This document shows, one piece after another, positions 9,332 through 18,792 of a stretch of DNA of 32,981 nt. The DNA is from an uncultured Clostridia bacterium (GTDB lineage: Bacteria; Bacillota; Clostridia; TANB77; CAG-508). A program made the position numbers and the translations under genes. Each line of letters opens with the position of its first letter. Within the stretch, counting starts at the first letter, position 1. The DNA is taken from NCBI GenBank assembly GCA_947625925.1, contig CANQQC010000006.1, forward strand, positions 1 to 32,981. Reading direction: 5' to 3'. Under the pieces are notes generated by a model that worked only from the letters and a program-made list of their open reading frames with translations, did not search any database and was not told where the DNA came from.

Positions 9332-11941
9332 CTAATAATTTCTTTTCATTTGATCTAAAGTACTATTTATACTTGGTGTAAATTCTCCTTTTTTGTTTCC
9401 ACCATATGATTGAGGTGGTCTATATGCTTGTCCCCCTGTAAGTGGATAAACCATATTTGCTAATTCTTTTAAAGATTGCATAAATACCTTTGAATATCCT
9501 TTTAATGATATTTCACAATTGATTACATTTTCTAAATATCTAACATAAGTATCATCTTCAAATGGTATTGTAATATATTTTACTGTATTTCTATCAAACA
9601 ATTCTGTCATATATGACATTGCTGGATCAGTATAATATGCCATTCCCCCAATAATTGTCTTTTCTTGAATTCCTCTTACTTTTACAGCTTTATTTATAAT
9701 TATTCTTATTTTACTTTCTTCTAATATATTTTTAGATTTTAATTTTCTTAAGAAAGCTGTTAATGGTTGTATTGTTAATATATCTAAGCTTTGTACTAAA
9801 TAAGTTTCTTGTGATTGCTTAAAATATCCTATTGGTGTATTAAAATCTGTATCTATTAAAATCAATGAATAATTTCTTACTAAACCTTCTAAGATGTCAT
9901 CTACCATATCTATTTTTTCATCTTCATCAGGTAAAGCAGTAAATACTGTTAAATTTTTATTAGCCTTAATTCCTTCTGGTTGTCTAGTTATTAAACTATC
10001 AAAACTTGTTCTTGCTACTTCTCTTAAAGATTCTTCATTTTTTGTATAGATATAATATGAATTTCTATTTGTTGTTGTATCTAATATAGCTGTTTTTATA
10101 CCCATTGAAGATGCTAATTCTGCTAAATTATTAACTATAAATGATGTTCCATTTTTACTTGTTCCTAAGAATGAAACTATTTTTTTATCTGGTGTTAATA
10201 AACTTGCGATATCTATAGTATTAACATATTCATTTCTACTCTTATTCTTTCTTGCTTCATACTCATCTTCATAACTATCTTGTCTTACTGGTTCTGGAGC
10301 AGTATATGAAGGTGGTGTATAATTAGAAGATTCCCCTTGTCTTACACTACTATATCCTGGTGAAACTGGTCTTGGTTCTTCTTGTCTTACTTCTTCAAAT
10401 CCAGGTAGTACTGATGAGGTTTCTTCTTGTATTACTTCTTCTGGTTGTTCAGGTTGTAATTCATTTTCAAATCCAGGTAATACATTTTCTTCTTGTTTTG
10501 TATAATTATTATCTTCTATACCTGGTAGTACAGAGTCCATATCATCTTCAAATCCAGGTAATACATTTTGTTGTTCAACTGTTAATGGTTGTCTTTCTTC
10601 TGCTAAAGGTTGTATTATTGGTTGAGTATTTTGAAGTGGCTGTATTACTGGTTGTGTAGGGTTAGCTACTTCTTCTGGAACAGGATTTTTTCTTGGTCTT
10701 CCTCTTCCTCTTTTTACTTTTGGCTCTGTTGGTTCTACTGCTACAGGATTTTTTCTTGGTCTTCCTCTTCCCCTCTTTTTTACAACTTCTTTATTTTCAT
10801 TTTGTTTTGGTTCAACTACTGGTTTCACTGTATTAACAGATTCTACCTCATCAATTTGTTGTGTTGACTCATATGTTTGTGCAGGTTGTTCTAATCTAAC
10901 AGGTTCCTTTGGTTGCGTTGGTTCAACTTGTTTAGGTGTTTGATAGAACTCTGCTTGTGATTCAGGTTTTGGTTTTGGTTTTATTGAGCTAATAGGTGTT
11001 ACTGTTTCCATTTTATGCTCTTCTTTTTGAGGAACATAGAAACCAGGCTGAGGTGTAGGTTGCTCAATATTTACATTTCTTTTAACTTTTGCTAATTTTT
11101 TTACATCATTCATATTTACTTCTGATGGAATAACAACTGGTTTTGACATTACACTCTTTTTTACTTTTGGTTTCAACAATTTTGATGTTGGTCCATCTAC
11201 TTCTTCTTGTTTACCATGTTTTCTTAAATCATCAGAAATCATATTGTTAAATGACATAACTTTTTGATACTTAGGTGATTTTTCCTCTAATACTGCTCTA
11301 ACATTTAATGGTAAAACTCTACTAATTACACGTAATTGTTTGTCATTATATTGTTCAGCTATATTATCGAAACTCTCTACAAATTGTTCTTCATTATTTC
11401 CTAGTTTCTTATAGTGTGCTAAAATATTTTGTATTTCTACTTCACTAACGTCACTTTCACTTTCTGGTGCATAATTCACTTCTTCTGAATCTATTTTATA
11501 ATAATCTTTCGCTTCTTTTTTTGTACGTGGTCTATTTAATAATCTGCAGACCTCTTCCACGCTTCTATCAGAACCTAATAAAGCATTATATATACCAATT
11601 CCAAATAATTTCACTAAAATTTGTTCAGATTTGTTTCTTCTATCTGAACAAATTAAAATAATCGGTATATCTTCTCCTCTACCACTAGATGCCTCATCAC
11701 TTATACTATCTAATTTATCAAATATAAATTTATCAATTTGGTCATATTGAGAATGAGTGAAAGCTTCCAAATCTTCACTTATTACTATTCTATCATATGT
11801 TTTATCTTTTTGTATTTCTTTTAAAATTGCATTAAAGTAATAAACATTTTTGCTTGATATAATTTGTTTATATTCAGCTTGATATTTCTTCACAATTGAC
11901 TCTGAAACTTCTTCGTTACTTATAGCAAATAATACTTTCAT
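9332..11941 (-). CDS. CpaE/MinD-ParA-like ATPase-fold protein with receiver-like N-terminus and disordered AT-hook linker
   Basis: C-terminal 'KKIVSFLGTSKNGTSFIVNNLAELASSMGIKTAILDTTT...YSLILIDTDFNTPIGYF'; linker contains two 'RGRPRKNP' AT-hooks and repeated 'VLPGFE'. Confidence 0.65.
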   Translation of the reverse strand: MKVLFAISNEEVSESIVKKYQAEYKQIISSKNVYYFNAILKEIQKDKTYDRIVISEDLEAFTHSQYDQIDKFIFDKLDSISDEASSGRGEDIPIILICSDRRNKSEQILVKLFGIGIYNALLGSDRSVEEVCRLLNRPRTKKEAKDYYKIDSEEVNYAPESESDVSEVEIQNILAHYKKLGNNEEQFVESFDNIAEQYNDKQLRVISRVLPLNVRAVLEEKSPKYQKVMSFNNMISDDLRKHGKQEEVDGPTSKLLKPKVKKSVMSKPVVIPSEVNMNDVKKLAKVKRNVNIEQPTPQPGFYVPQKEEHKMETVTPISSIKPKPKPESQAEFYQTPKQVEPTQPKEPVRLEQPAQTYESTQQIDEVESVNTVKPVVEPKQNENKEVVKKRGRGRPRKNPVAVEPTEPKVKRGRGRPRKNPVPEEVANPTQPVIQPLQNTQPIIQPLAEERQPLTVEQQNVLPGFEDDMDSVLPGIEDNNYTKQEENVLPGFENELQPEQPEEVIQEETSSVLPGFEEVRQEEPRPVSPGYSSVRQGESSNYTPPSYTAPEPVRQDSYEDEYEARKNKSRNEYVNTIDIASLLTPDKKIVSFLGTSKNGTSFIVNNLAELASSMGIKTAILDTTTNRNSYYIYTKNEESLREVARTSFDSLITRQPEGIKANKNLTVFTALPDEDEKIDMVDDILEGLVRNYSLILIDTDFNTPIGYFKQSQETYLVQSLDILTIQPLTAFLRKLKSKNILEESKIRIIINKAVKVRGIQEKTIIGGMAYYTDPAMSYMTELFDRNTVKYITIPFEDDTYVRYLENVINCEISLKGYSKVFMQSLKELANMVYPLTGGQAYRPPQSYGGNKKGEFTPSINSTLDQMKRNY
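10680..10771. repeat. 29-bp perfect direct repeat (63-nt period) encoding duplicated AT-hooks
   Basis: 'acaggattttttcttggtcttcctcttcc' at 10680-10708 and 10743-10771. Confidence 0.85.
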
Positions 11942-11944
11942 TTG

Positions 11945-12355
11945 TTACCCCCTTCCAAATTTTACAAACACTGCAAATGCTAGTGGTAATACTTGGCATA
12001 TTACTAATACAGTTATAAAGGTTACTATCAATCCCATACCTTTTTCTAAAGTGTCCAATTTTCTGATACCTATTACATATTGATGAATTGCACCTATTGC
12101 AATTCCTAAAAAGCAAAATGGTATACTGTATATTCTTATAATATTTAATATGTATGCTGTAACTCCATATGCATCTGAATTGTATTTCTGCTTATAATCT
12201 TCAATTGATTTTGTTTCATCTTTTTTTATTTCAATCAATTTACCTTCTACTTCATTAGATAACAAAGAATTTTCAACTGCTTGTACTTTGTTAGTTAATG
12301 AAAAAACAGTCATAATTATTATCATTAACAAAGAAATTATTGCTACTTTTTTCAT
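11945..12355 (-). CDS. Secreted/two-TM protein resembling VirB2/TrbC-type pilin precursors
   Basis: Signal peptide 'MKKVAIISLLMIIIMTVFSLTNKVQA' then two hydrophobic segments; 3-bp gap to the ATPase, whose RBS (GGAAGGGGG) lies inside this gene's 3' end. Confidence 0.5.
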   Translation of the reverse strand: MKKVAIISLLMIIIMTVFSLTNKVQAVENSLLSNEVEGKLIEIKKDETKSIEDYKQKYNSDAYGVTAYILNIIRIYSIPFCFLGIAIGAIHQYVIGIRKLDTLEKGMGLIVTFITVLVICQVLPLAFAVFVKFGRG

Positions 12356-12405
12356 GCTTTGCCCCTTTCTTTACCTAGTTTTAGTAAAGTTTTTATTACT
12401 CCTAT

Positions 12406-12434
12406 ATCATACAATAACTTTGAAAAAATATCAA
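12406..12434 (-). promoter_or_regulatory. SigA promoter TTGATA-17-TATGAT
   Basis: -35 at 12429-12434, -10 at 12406-12411 (minus strand), upstream of the VirB2-like gene. Confidence 0.65.
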
Positions 12435-12475
12435 GTTCTTTATTGAAAATATATACATTTATTGAATTGTATTTT

Positions 12476-13735
12476 TTACAACTTATTATACAAATATTGC
12501 ATGTGTTGATAAACTTTATTTGCCCAACCTTTATCAGAAGCATATCTTGTGTTAACTCCCGTTAATGTAGGGCTATTATAATAACTTCCAGTAGCAGTTT
12601 CGTCACCATAAATTTTTGTTCCAGCTGGATTCAAATAATACTTAACTAAGACTCTTGCTATCAAGTCTATACTTTCTGAATAACTTGTAAAATTATATGC
12701 TCCATTGTATGGATTAGAATCATATGCTCCATATCCAAATAAATTCTTCTTATTATTAGCAATCTTTGAAGTTCCCCATGCACTTTCATGTATAGCCATT
12801 GCTGCTACAAAAACTCCATTTATATTATATTGTTCTTCTATGTAATAAAAATATTGTGCATTATCTTGCAAAACATTATTTGTATCTTTATTGTCAGATA
12901 AAATCTTTTTAAATTGATCTATTGTTAACCCACTAGGTTCATTTAATTTCATATCAAAATTAAGCTTAGCAATTAACTGTTCTTTAGGTTTTTCTTGTTT
13001 ATTTGTATTTCCAGAAGCATTTGCTTTTTGTTGTAATTCTTGATTAGGATTTATGTATGTAGTACTCTCACTTTTTACCCAACCTTTTACTCCTTTTGAA
13101 GAAATGCTATACCAATCTCCTTGTATATCTATAACTTTTAAAGCATCTTCTTTTTGTAAAGAAGCAATTTTTTGAGCAGATTCATCTGGTTGTAACATAA
13201 CAGATATTCTTTGGGCTGTAACATATACAGTATCTCCTACTTTAACAGTATAATTACTTGTATAATTTGCTCCTCCTATTTCTACTATTTTGTTCATTGA
13301 AGCTTTTGTAATTTTAGCACTAATTTGCTCTTCAGATATTACCTCTTCATTTTCATCATATATTTTTTTTATTATAAGTTCTTGTTTTCCAATTCTACCC
13401 TCTTGTACAACTTGAGACATTCCTTTAGGTAGTTTGGGATTTGTTTTGTATTTTGTTAAATATTCTAAATCTACTTCTTTTTTTTCAATTTCTTCTCTTT
13501 TATTTTCTCCAATATTTTTATTAATTATTGAATCTAAATCTATGTTTTGTGCATTACTTATTATTACATCCTCTTTATTTATCTCTTCTTTACCATAGGT
13601 CTTACTATTTTTCAACTGTACAAAATAAACCTGTGTTGTATATATTAGAACAATTATAATAAATGGCAAAAACACAAGTTTTTTACTTTTAATCTTGACT
13701 TCTTTTTTTACTGCATTTTTCTCTTTAGTTTTCAT
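12476..13735 (-). CDS. Membrane-anchored SH3-domain plus GH73-type N-acetylglucosaminidase
   Basis: SH3-like 'VTAQRISVMLQPDESAQKIASLQKEDALKVIDIQGDWYSISSKGVKGWVKSE'; catalytic-domain-like 'FVAAMAIHESAWGTSKIANNKKNLFGYGAYDSNPYNGAYNFTSY'. Confidence 0.85.
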   Translation of the reverse strand: MKTKEKNAVKKEVKIKSKKLVFLPFIIIVLIYTTQVYFVQLKNSKTYGKEEINKEDVIISNAQNIDLDSIINKNIGENKREEIEKKEVDLEYLTKYKTNPKLPKGMSQVVQEGRIGKQELIIKKIYDENEEVISEEQISAKITKASMNKIVEIGGANYTSNYTVKVGDTVYVTAQRISVMLQPDESAQKIASLQKEDALKVIDIQGDWYSISSKGVKGWVKSESTTYINPNQELQQKANASGNTNKQEKPKEQLIAKLNFDMKLNEPSGLTIDQFKKILSDNKDTNNVLQDNAQYFYYIEEQYNINGVFVAAMAIHESAWGTSKIANNKKNLFGYGAYDSNPYNGAYNFTSYSESIDLIARVLVKYYLNPAGTKIYGDETATGSYYNSPTLTGVNTRYASDKGWANKVYQHMQYLYNKL

Positions 13736-13884
13736 CTCTGTATCACCTGTCTATATTTTATCTTTTATGCTTATTTTTGTCAATGAATTTATTTGGTAAT
13801 TATATTACTTGATTTTATTGCATTTTTATAATAAAATGAGCATATTATATTATATATAATAATTGGAAAGGACAAGCCCATAAA

Positions 13885-14721
13885 ATGGAAAATAATTCAA
13901 AAGAAAAAGAAAAAGGTTTAAATAAAAAGACATATATTTATATTATAGTTTTAATAGTTTGTATAATTATTCTATTACTAATTTCTATTAGTATATATAA
14001 AAGTTTTAATAAAAAAACATCATTTGAAAACACCTCTTTGAATTTTGCTAAAAATAACGAAGAAACAATTTTTAGTATTGATAAATGCACTTTCTTTAGT
14101 GGTGTAGATACAAAAAATAAAGCAAGTTCTATTTCAAATTTTACTATTGAAAACTTATACCAATATACAGATATGGCCTTTTTTATAAATAATCATAATA
14201 CTGAAAATAATATGGAAAACACTTTAAAATCTGTAAGCATATCAAATATCCAATATACTAAATCACCTAAACTAGGTGAACCATCAATATATTATAAAAA
14301 TTTTAATAACTTTACAAAAAGTGAAATAGAAGAATCAAATAAAATTGAAGATTACTTGAATTTTGAAGTTTCTTCAGAAGATACATTAGATTTTGATACT
14401 CCCTCTATTTATAATAATTGTGCAAGTCCTATAGTTCTTTCATATGTTAATAGTAATATAAAAACAGATTATACTTTTACAGATACTAGCACTCCTATTA
14501 CATATGATGGAACATTGCTAAACAGACTTAATATCAATTTATCTTTACTTGAGTGTTCTATATCTTTTGATGTGTATATAACAAATAATTTAGATCAACA
14601 ATTTAAAACAACTGTAAATTTAGATATACCTCTTCAAAGTAAAGATGATAACTCTTCAATATATGATGGAAAATATTTATACAAAGTAGATACAAACTAC
14701 ATATTTTATAGATACCAATAA
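13885..14721 (+). CDS. Hypothetical signal-anchored extracytoplasmic protein
   Basis: N-terminal TM 'YIYIIVLIVCIIILLLISISIY' then polar Asn/Ser/Thr-rich domain. Confidence 0.6.
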   Translation: MENNSKEKEKGLNKKTYIYIIVLIVCIIILLLISISIYKSFNKKTSFENTSLNFAKNNEETIFSIDKCTFFSGVDTKNKASSISNFTIENLYQYTDMAFFINNHNTENNMENTLKSVSISNIQYTKSPKLGEPSIYYKNFNNFTKSEIEESNKIEDYLNFEVSSEDTLDFDTPSIYNNCASPIVLSYVNSNIKTDYTFTDTSTPITYDGTLLNRLNINLSLLECSISFDVYITNNLDQQFKTTVNLDIPLQSKDDNSSIYDGKYLYKVDTNYIFYRYQ

Positions 14722-14736
14722 ATTTAGGAGGAATTT

Positions 14737-16464
14737 ATGAAAAAAGAAGAATTAACACATGCTCAACAATTAGCAAAAAAATATCATAAAACTGAAGAAG
14801 TAACAAATTTTAAAGATATGCTATATCGTTCTGCACAAATTTTTAAAACAAGAACTGCTTTTAAACTAAAAGATAAAACAGGTTCAATATATCGAATTAC
14901 ATATGAAGAGTTTAAAAATGATGTTGTCAACTTAGGAACATATCTAATTAAATATGGTTACCTTAACAAGAAAATTTCAGTTATAGGTGTTAATTCATAT
15001 AAATGGTGTGTTTCATATCTTGCTGCAAGTATTGTAGGTATTGTAGTTCCTATAGATAAAGAACTTCACCCAAATGATATTATAAATTTTATGAATGTTT
15101 CAGAAACTTCTTTAATTCTTGGGGATAAAAAAATATTAACTAACATAAAGAAAGAAGAAAACTTTAAAAAATTAAAAAATAAAGATACACGTTTTATAGA
15201 TTTTAATAAAGAATTTATTTCTTTTTCAACAAAAGGTCAAGAACTTGTGGATAACGGAGATAATTCTTTTGATAAGATAAAAATTGATCCTGATGAAATG
15301 AGAATTTTACTTTTTACATCTGGAACAACAGGAAATGCTAAAGGTGTTTCCCTATCACAAAGAAATATTTGCTCAAATGTTTTATCTACATATGGAATTG
15401 TAAAAGTTAGAAGAAGTGACTTATTCTTTTCTATTTTACCATTACATCACACATACGAATGTACACTAGGATTTTTACTACCTATCTATAGCGGTGCAAG
15501 TATTGCTCATTGTGATGGTCTAAGATATATTTCTCAAAACATGCAAGAGTATCATCCTTCAGTTGTACTTTGTGTACCTTTATTACTAGAAAATGTTCAT
15601 AAAAAAATAATAAAAAGTTTAAATACTTCATTACCAGAAAAGTATAGAAAAAAAGATGGAGAAAATCCATATCCATATCTACCTTTCTATTTAAAACCTA
15701 TTGTTAGAACAAAAATCAAAAACACTTTAGGTGGAAGACTTCGAGTATTTATTGTTGGTGCTGCTAGTGTAAATCCTATGATAATTGATGATTTTGAAAA
15801 GCTTGGTTTAAATTCATTGCAAGGTTATGGTCTTACAGAATGTTCACCTCTTGTTGCTGGAAACACTGACTTTTTCCAAAGAAGTGATGCTGCAGGACTT
15901 CCTATTCCTAATGTCAAGTATAAAATATATAAGCCAAATAAAGAAGGTGTTGGTGAAATTATTGTAAAAGGACCTAATGTTATGCTTGGTTATTATAACA
16001 ATGAAGAAGAAACAAAAAAAGCAATTAGAAATGGTTGGTTTCATACAGGTGATTTAGGTAGAATAGATGAAAATGGTTATCTATATATCACAGGAAGATT
16101 AAAAAGTGTTATAGTTACAAAAAATGGTAAAAATATTTATCCTGAAGAAGTAGAATATTATTTAAACCATGATCCACTTGTTAGTGAATCACTTGTTTCA
16201 GGTATCAACAAAAAAAATGATGACATATATATCAATGCACAAATTTATCCAGATATTGAGGCTATTACAGAACGTTTAAAAGGAGCTGTTCCTACTAAAG
16301 AAGAAATAAAGAAAATGATTTCAGATGTAATTTCTAAAGTTAATAAAAAAATGCCTAATTACAAACATATAAAAAGCTTTGTTATTAGAGATAAAGAATT
16401 TGAAAAAACAACTACTAAAAAAATAAAAAGATATGGAAATAATCTAAAAAATAAAGAATCATAA
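14737..16464 (+). CDS. AMP-forming long-chain acyl-CoA synthetase/ligase
   Basis: 'LLFTSGTTGNAKGVSLSQRN', 'QGYGLTECSPLVAGN', 'GWFHTGDLGRIDENGYLYITGRLK'. Confidence 0.9.
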   Translation: MKKEELTHAQQLAKKYHKTEEVTNFKDMLYRSAQIFKTRTAFKLKDKTGSIYRITYEEFKNDVVNLGTYLIKYGYLNKKISVIGVNSYKWCVSYLAASIVGIVVPIDKELHPNDIINFMNVSETSLILGDKKILTNIKKEENFKKLKNKDTRFIDFNKEFISFSTKGQELVDNGDNSFDKIKIDPDEMRILLFTSGTTGNAKGVSLSQRNICSNVLSTYGIVKVRRSDLFFSILPLHHTYECTLGFLLPIYSGASIAHCDGLRYISQNMQEYHPSVVLCVPLLLENVHKKIIKSLNTSLPEKYRKKDGENPYPYLPFYLKPIVRTKIKNTLGGRLRVFIVGAASVNPMIIDDFEKLGLNSLQGYGLTECSPLVAGNTDFFQRSDAAGLPIPNVKYKIYKPNKEGVGEIIVKGPNVMLGYYNNEEETKKAIRNGWFHTGDLGRIDENGYLYITGRLKSVIVTKNGKNIYPEEVEYYLNHDPLVSESLVSGINKKNDDIYINAQIYPDIEAITERLKGAVPTKEEIKKMISDVISKVNKKMPNYKHIKSFVIRDKEFEKTTTKKIKRYGNNLKNKES

Positions 16465-16484
16465 TTTTAAAATTATGATTCTTT
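16453..16484. terminator. Bidirectional terminator: 32-bp perfect palindrome covering both convergent stop codons
   Basis: aaagaatcataatttt|aaaattatgattcttt followed by T-tract. Confidence 0.75.
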
Positions 16485-17870
16485 TTCTATCTCTATATCC
16501 TTAACTGCAGGTGCTTCAATTACTTTACCATCAAATGTAAATCTAGATCCATGACATGGGCAATCCCAAGTATTATCGGTACTATTATAGGAAAGTTCAC
16601 AACCAAGATGTGTACATGTAGGATTGTTAGGTTTTTTTAACTTTTTGACAACTATTGATTCCATTGCTTCTTTTAACATATTTTTTACTTCTTCTGAATT
16701 CTTTATAGGTTCAACTCTTGTTGCTTTAAATATTTCTGAATAAATATTTTCTTTTTCTAAAATTTCATCAGTAATAATATTTGCTGCAATATTGCTTGAT
16801 GTCATTCCCCATTTATTAAAACCTGTTGCAACATACATATTTGGAAGCAATTTAGAAAATTCTCCTATATATGGAATCTTATCTAATGTTATACAATCTT
16901 CTGAAATCCATCTATTTAATATTTTACAATTTGGATACATACTATATGCTAATTCCTCTAATGGTCTATATCCATCTTCTAATTCTTGTTTACCAGTTTT
17001 ATAATCATATCCAACAATTAGTAATAATTTTTTTGTTCCTTCTTGTATTATTCTAAAAGAGATTGTTGGTGCTTCACTACTTATATATATCCCTTCTTTT
17101 AATTCTTCTTTTGTATCTATTACTATTGCATATGATGAAGACTGATACATTTTAATAAAATAATAACCAGGAAAAATCTTTATAGGATATCTAGTTGCCA
17201 TTACTATATATCTAGCTTTTATTTTATTATTTTTTGTAAATACCCAATAATTATTTTTTTCTAGTTTTGTATCTACAACTTTCGTATTTTCATAAATTTT
17301 TCCTCCATTTTGTATAATTGCTTTGCATAAACCATAAGCATATTTTATTGGATGAAATTGTGCTTGATCTTTAAATTCAATAGCACCTTTAATTTCTAAA
17401 GGCAGTTGTATCTTATTTTTAAATTTAGATTCTTTTCCAATCATATTTGTAGCTTTAATTTCTTTTTGTATTTTTTGAACATCTTCATCTTTTCTTGTAA
17501 AAACATACGAATTTTCTTTTTTAAAATCACAATCTATTTTTTCTTCTTTTATTATTCTCTCTATTTCCTTTATTGCCATTTCATTTGCATTTAAATATTT
17601 TTTTGCATATTCTTGTCCTTGTGATTGAATTAGATAATCATAAAATAATCCATGTTGACTTGTTATTTTTCCTGTTGTATGTCCACTTGTATGACTACAA
17701 ATTTTATCTTTTTCTAAAATTGCTACATTCATTCCTAATTTAGTTAAATAATATGCTGTTGAAATTCCTGTAAGACCTCCTCCTATTACACAAACATCTA
17801 CTTCAATATCTTCATTTAATTTATCATATTCTTCTTTTTTATCTATACTCTCCTCCCAATATGACTTCAT
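16473..17870 (-). CDS. FAD-dependent oxidoreductase with C-terminal Rieske [2Fe-2S] domain (YhfW-like)
   Basis: 'DVCVIGGGLTGISTAYYLTKLGMNVAILEKD' and Rieske motifs 'CTHLGC...CPCHGSRF'. Confidence 0.92.
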   Translation of the reverse strand: MKSYWEESIDKKEEYDKLNEDIEVDVCVIGGGLTGISTAYYLTKLGMNVAILEKDKICSHTSGHTTGKITSQHGLFYDYLIQSQGQEYAKKYLNANEMAIKEIERIIKEEKIDCDFKKENSYVFTRKDEDVQKIQKEIKATNMIGKESKFKNKIQLPLEIKGAIEFKDQAQFHPIKYAYGLCKAIIQNGGKIYENTKVVDTKLEKNNYWVFTKNNKIKARYIVMATRYPIKIFPGYYFIKMYQSSSYAIVIDTKEELKEGIYISSEAPTISFRIIQEGTKKLLLIVGYDYKTGKQELEDGYRPLEELAYSMYPNCKILNRWISEDCITLDKIPYIGEFSKLLPNMYVATGFNKWGMTSSNIAANIITDEILEKENIYSEIFKATRVEPIKNSEEVKNMLKEAMESIVVKKLKKPNNPTCTHLGCELSYNSTDNTWDCPCHGSRFTFDGKVIEAPAVKDIEIEKES

Positions 17871-17942
17871 ACCATATTCCTCCTTTTTTATTTAGTATAG
17901 ACATTTTTGATTTTATACATACAAAACATTTATTATATTAAA

Positions 17943-17984
17943 AAAAACTTAAATAAGAATTTAATTATTCTCATTTAAGTTTTT
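17943..17984 (-). terminator. Rho-independent terminator after the CpsB-like gene
   Basis: 18-nt arms with one mismatch (aaaaacttaaataagaat / attctcatttaagttttt), long T-run in the minus direction, starts right after the stop codon at 17989. Confidence 0.75.
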
Positions 17985-17988
17985 CTTT

Positions 17989-18771
17989 TTATTTTTTAAA
18001 ACCAATCTTTATTTTCTCTTTTAATGATAATTCTATTTTTCTAGGATTATCTATATCAATACTTTTATTTTCCAACACTAGCTTAGGATTTATTGTTGTC
18101 AATTCTTCTAGTTTTTCTTTTCCAACAATTTTTTCTATTTCATTTAAAATCCTAGGTATGTTTTTATATACTGTTCCAGCTCTATGTACATCACTTCCCA
18201 GAAAATGTACCATGTCATTTTCTAGCAACTTTTTAGCAATAATTCGGGCCTTATCTTGATATTGTCCAATTATACTTCCATAGTTACATTGCATAAGTAC
18301 TCCTTTTTCAATTAAATCATAAATCAAATTTGGATCTTTTTGAACATAACTATACCTTTCTGGATGTGCTAAAATTGGTCTTAGTTTTTGTTGTAACATA
18401 TCGTATACAACATCAAATATATTTAAAGGTTTTGTATTTAAAGGCATTTCAAATAATATATAGTTTGTACCTTTAATAGTTGTAGCTTTTTTCTCTTCAA
18501 TTAACTCTTTTATATTATTAGATAAATATACTTCATTTCCTAAATGTAATGTAATATTTTGACTTCTTTCTTTTAGTTTTTCATTTATTGCTTTTATCCA
18601 TGTTTCTCTTTCAGCTACATTTGATTCATAATAACCTTCGATATAATGAGAAGTAGAGATTATTGTGTCAAACCCTACTTCTTCTGCTTCTTTTATCAAT
18701 TTAAAAGTTTCTTCTACATTTCTTGCTCCATCATCTATATTAGGCAATATATGTGAATGAAAATCAATCAT
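17989..18771 (-). CDS. CpsB/YwqE-type PHP-fold tyrosine-protein phosphatase
   Basis: 'MIDFHSHILPNIDDGARNVEETFKLIKEA', 'PILAHPERYSY', 'FLGSDVHR'. Confidence 0.9.
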   Translation of the reverse strand: MIDFHSHILPNIDDGARNVEETFKLIKEAEEVGFDTIISTSHYIEGYYESNVAERETWIKAINEKLKERSQNITLHLGNEVYLSNNIKELIEEKKATTIKGTNYILFEMPLNTKPLNIFDVVYDMLQQKLRPILAHPERYSYVQKDPNLIYDLIEKGVLMQCNYGSIIGQYQDKARIIAKKLLENDMVHFLGSDVHRAGTVYKNIPRILNEIEKIVGKEKLEELTTINPKLVLENKSIDIDNPRKIELSLKEKIKIGFKK

Positions 18772-18792
18772 GTATTATACCTCTTTCTTTTA

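Noticed and set aside
10360-10867. Plus-strand Leu/Val and Trp/Ser-rich ORFs
   Set aside because: Antisense shadows of the repetitive Pro/Gln/Glu-rich linker of the 869-aa protein; composition artefact.
11916-12116. 66-aa minus-strand ORF rich in Cys/Asn
   Set aside because: Alternative frame of the VirB2-like gene and start of the ATPase gene; translation looks like frame-shadow.
12352-12543. Minus-strand ORF of 63 aa
   Set aside because: Overlaps the end of the GH73 gene and the promoter/leader of the VirB2-like gene; no SD and no family resemblance.
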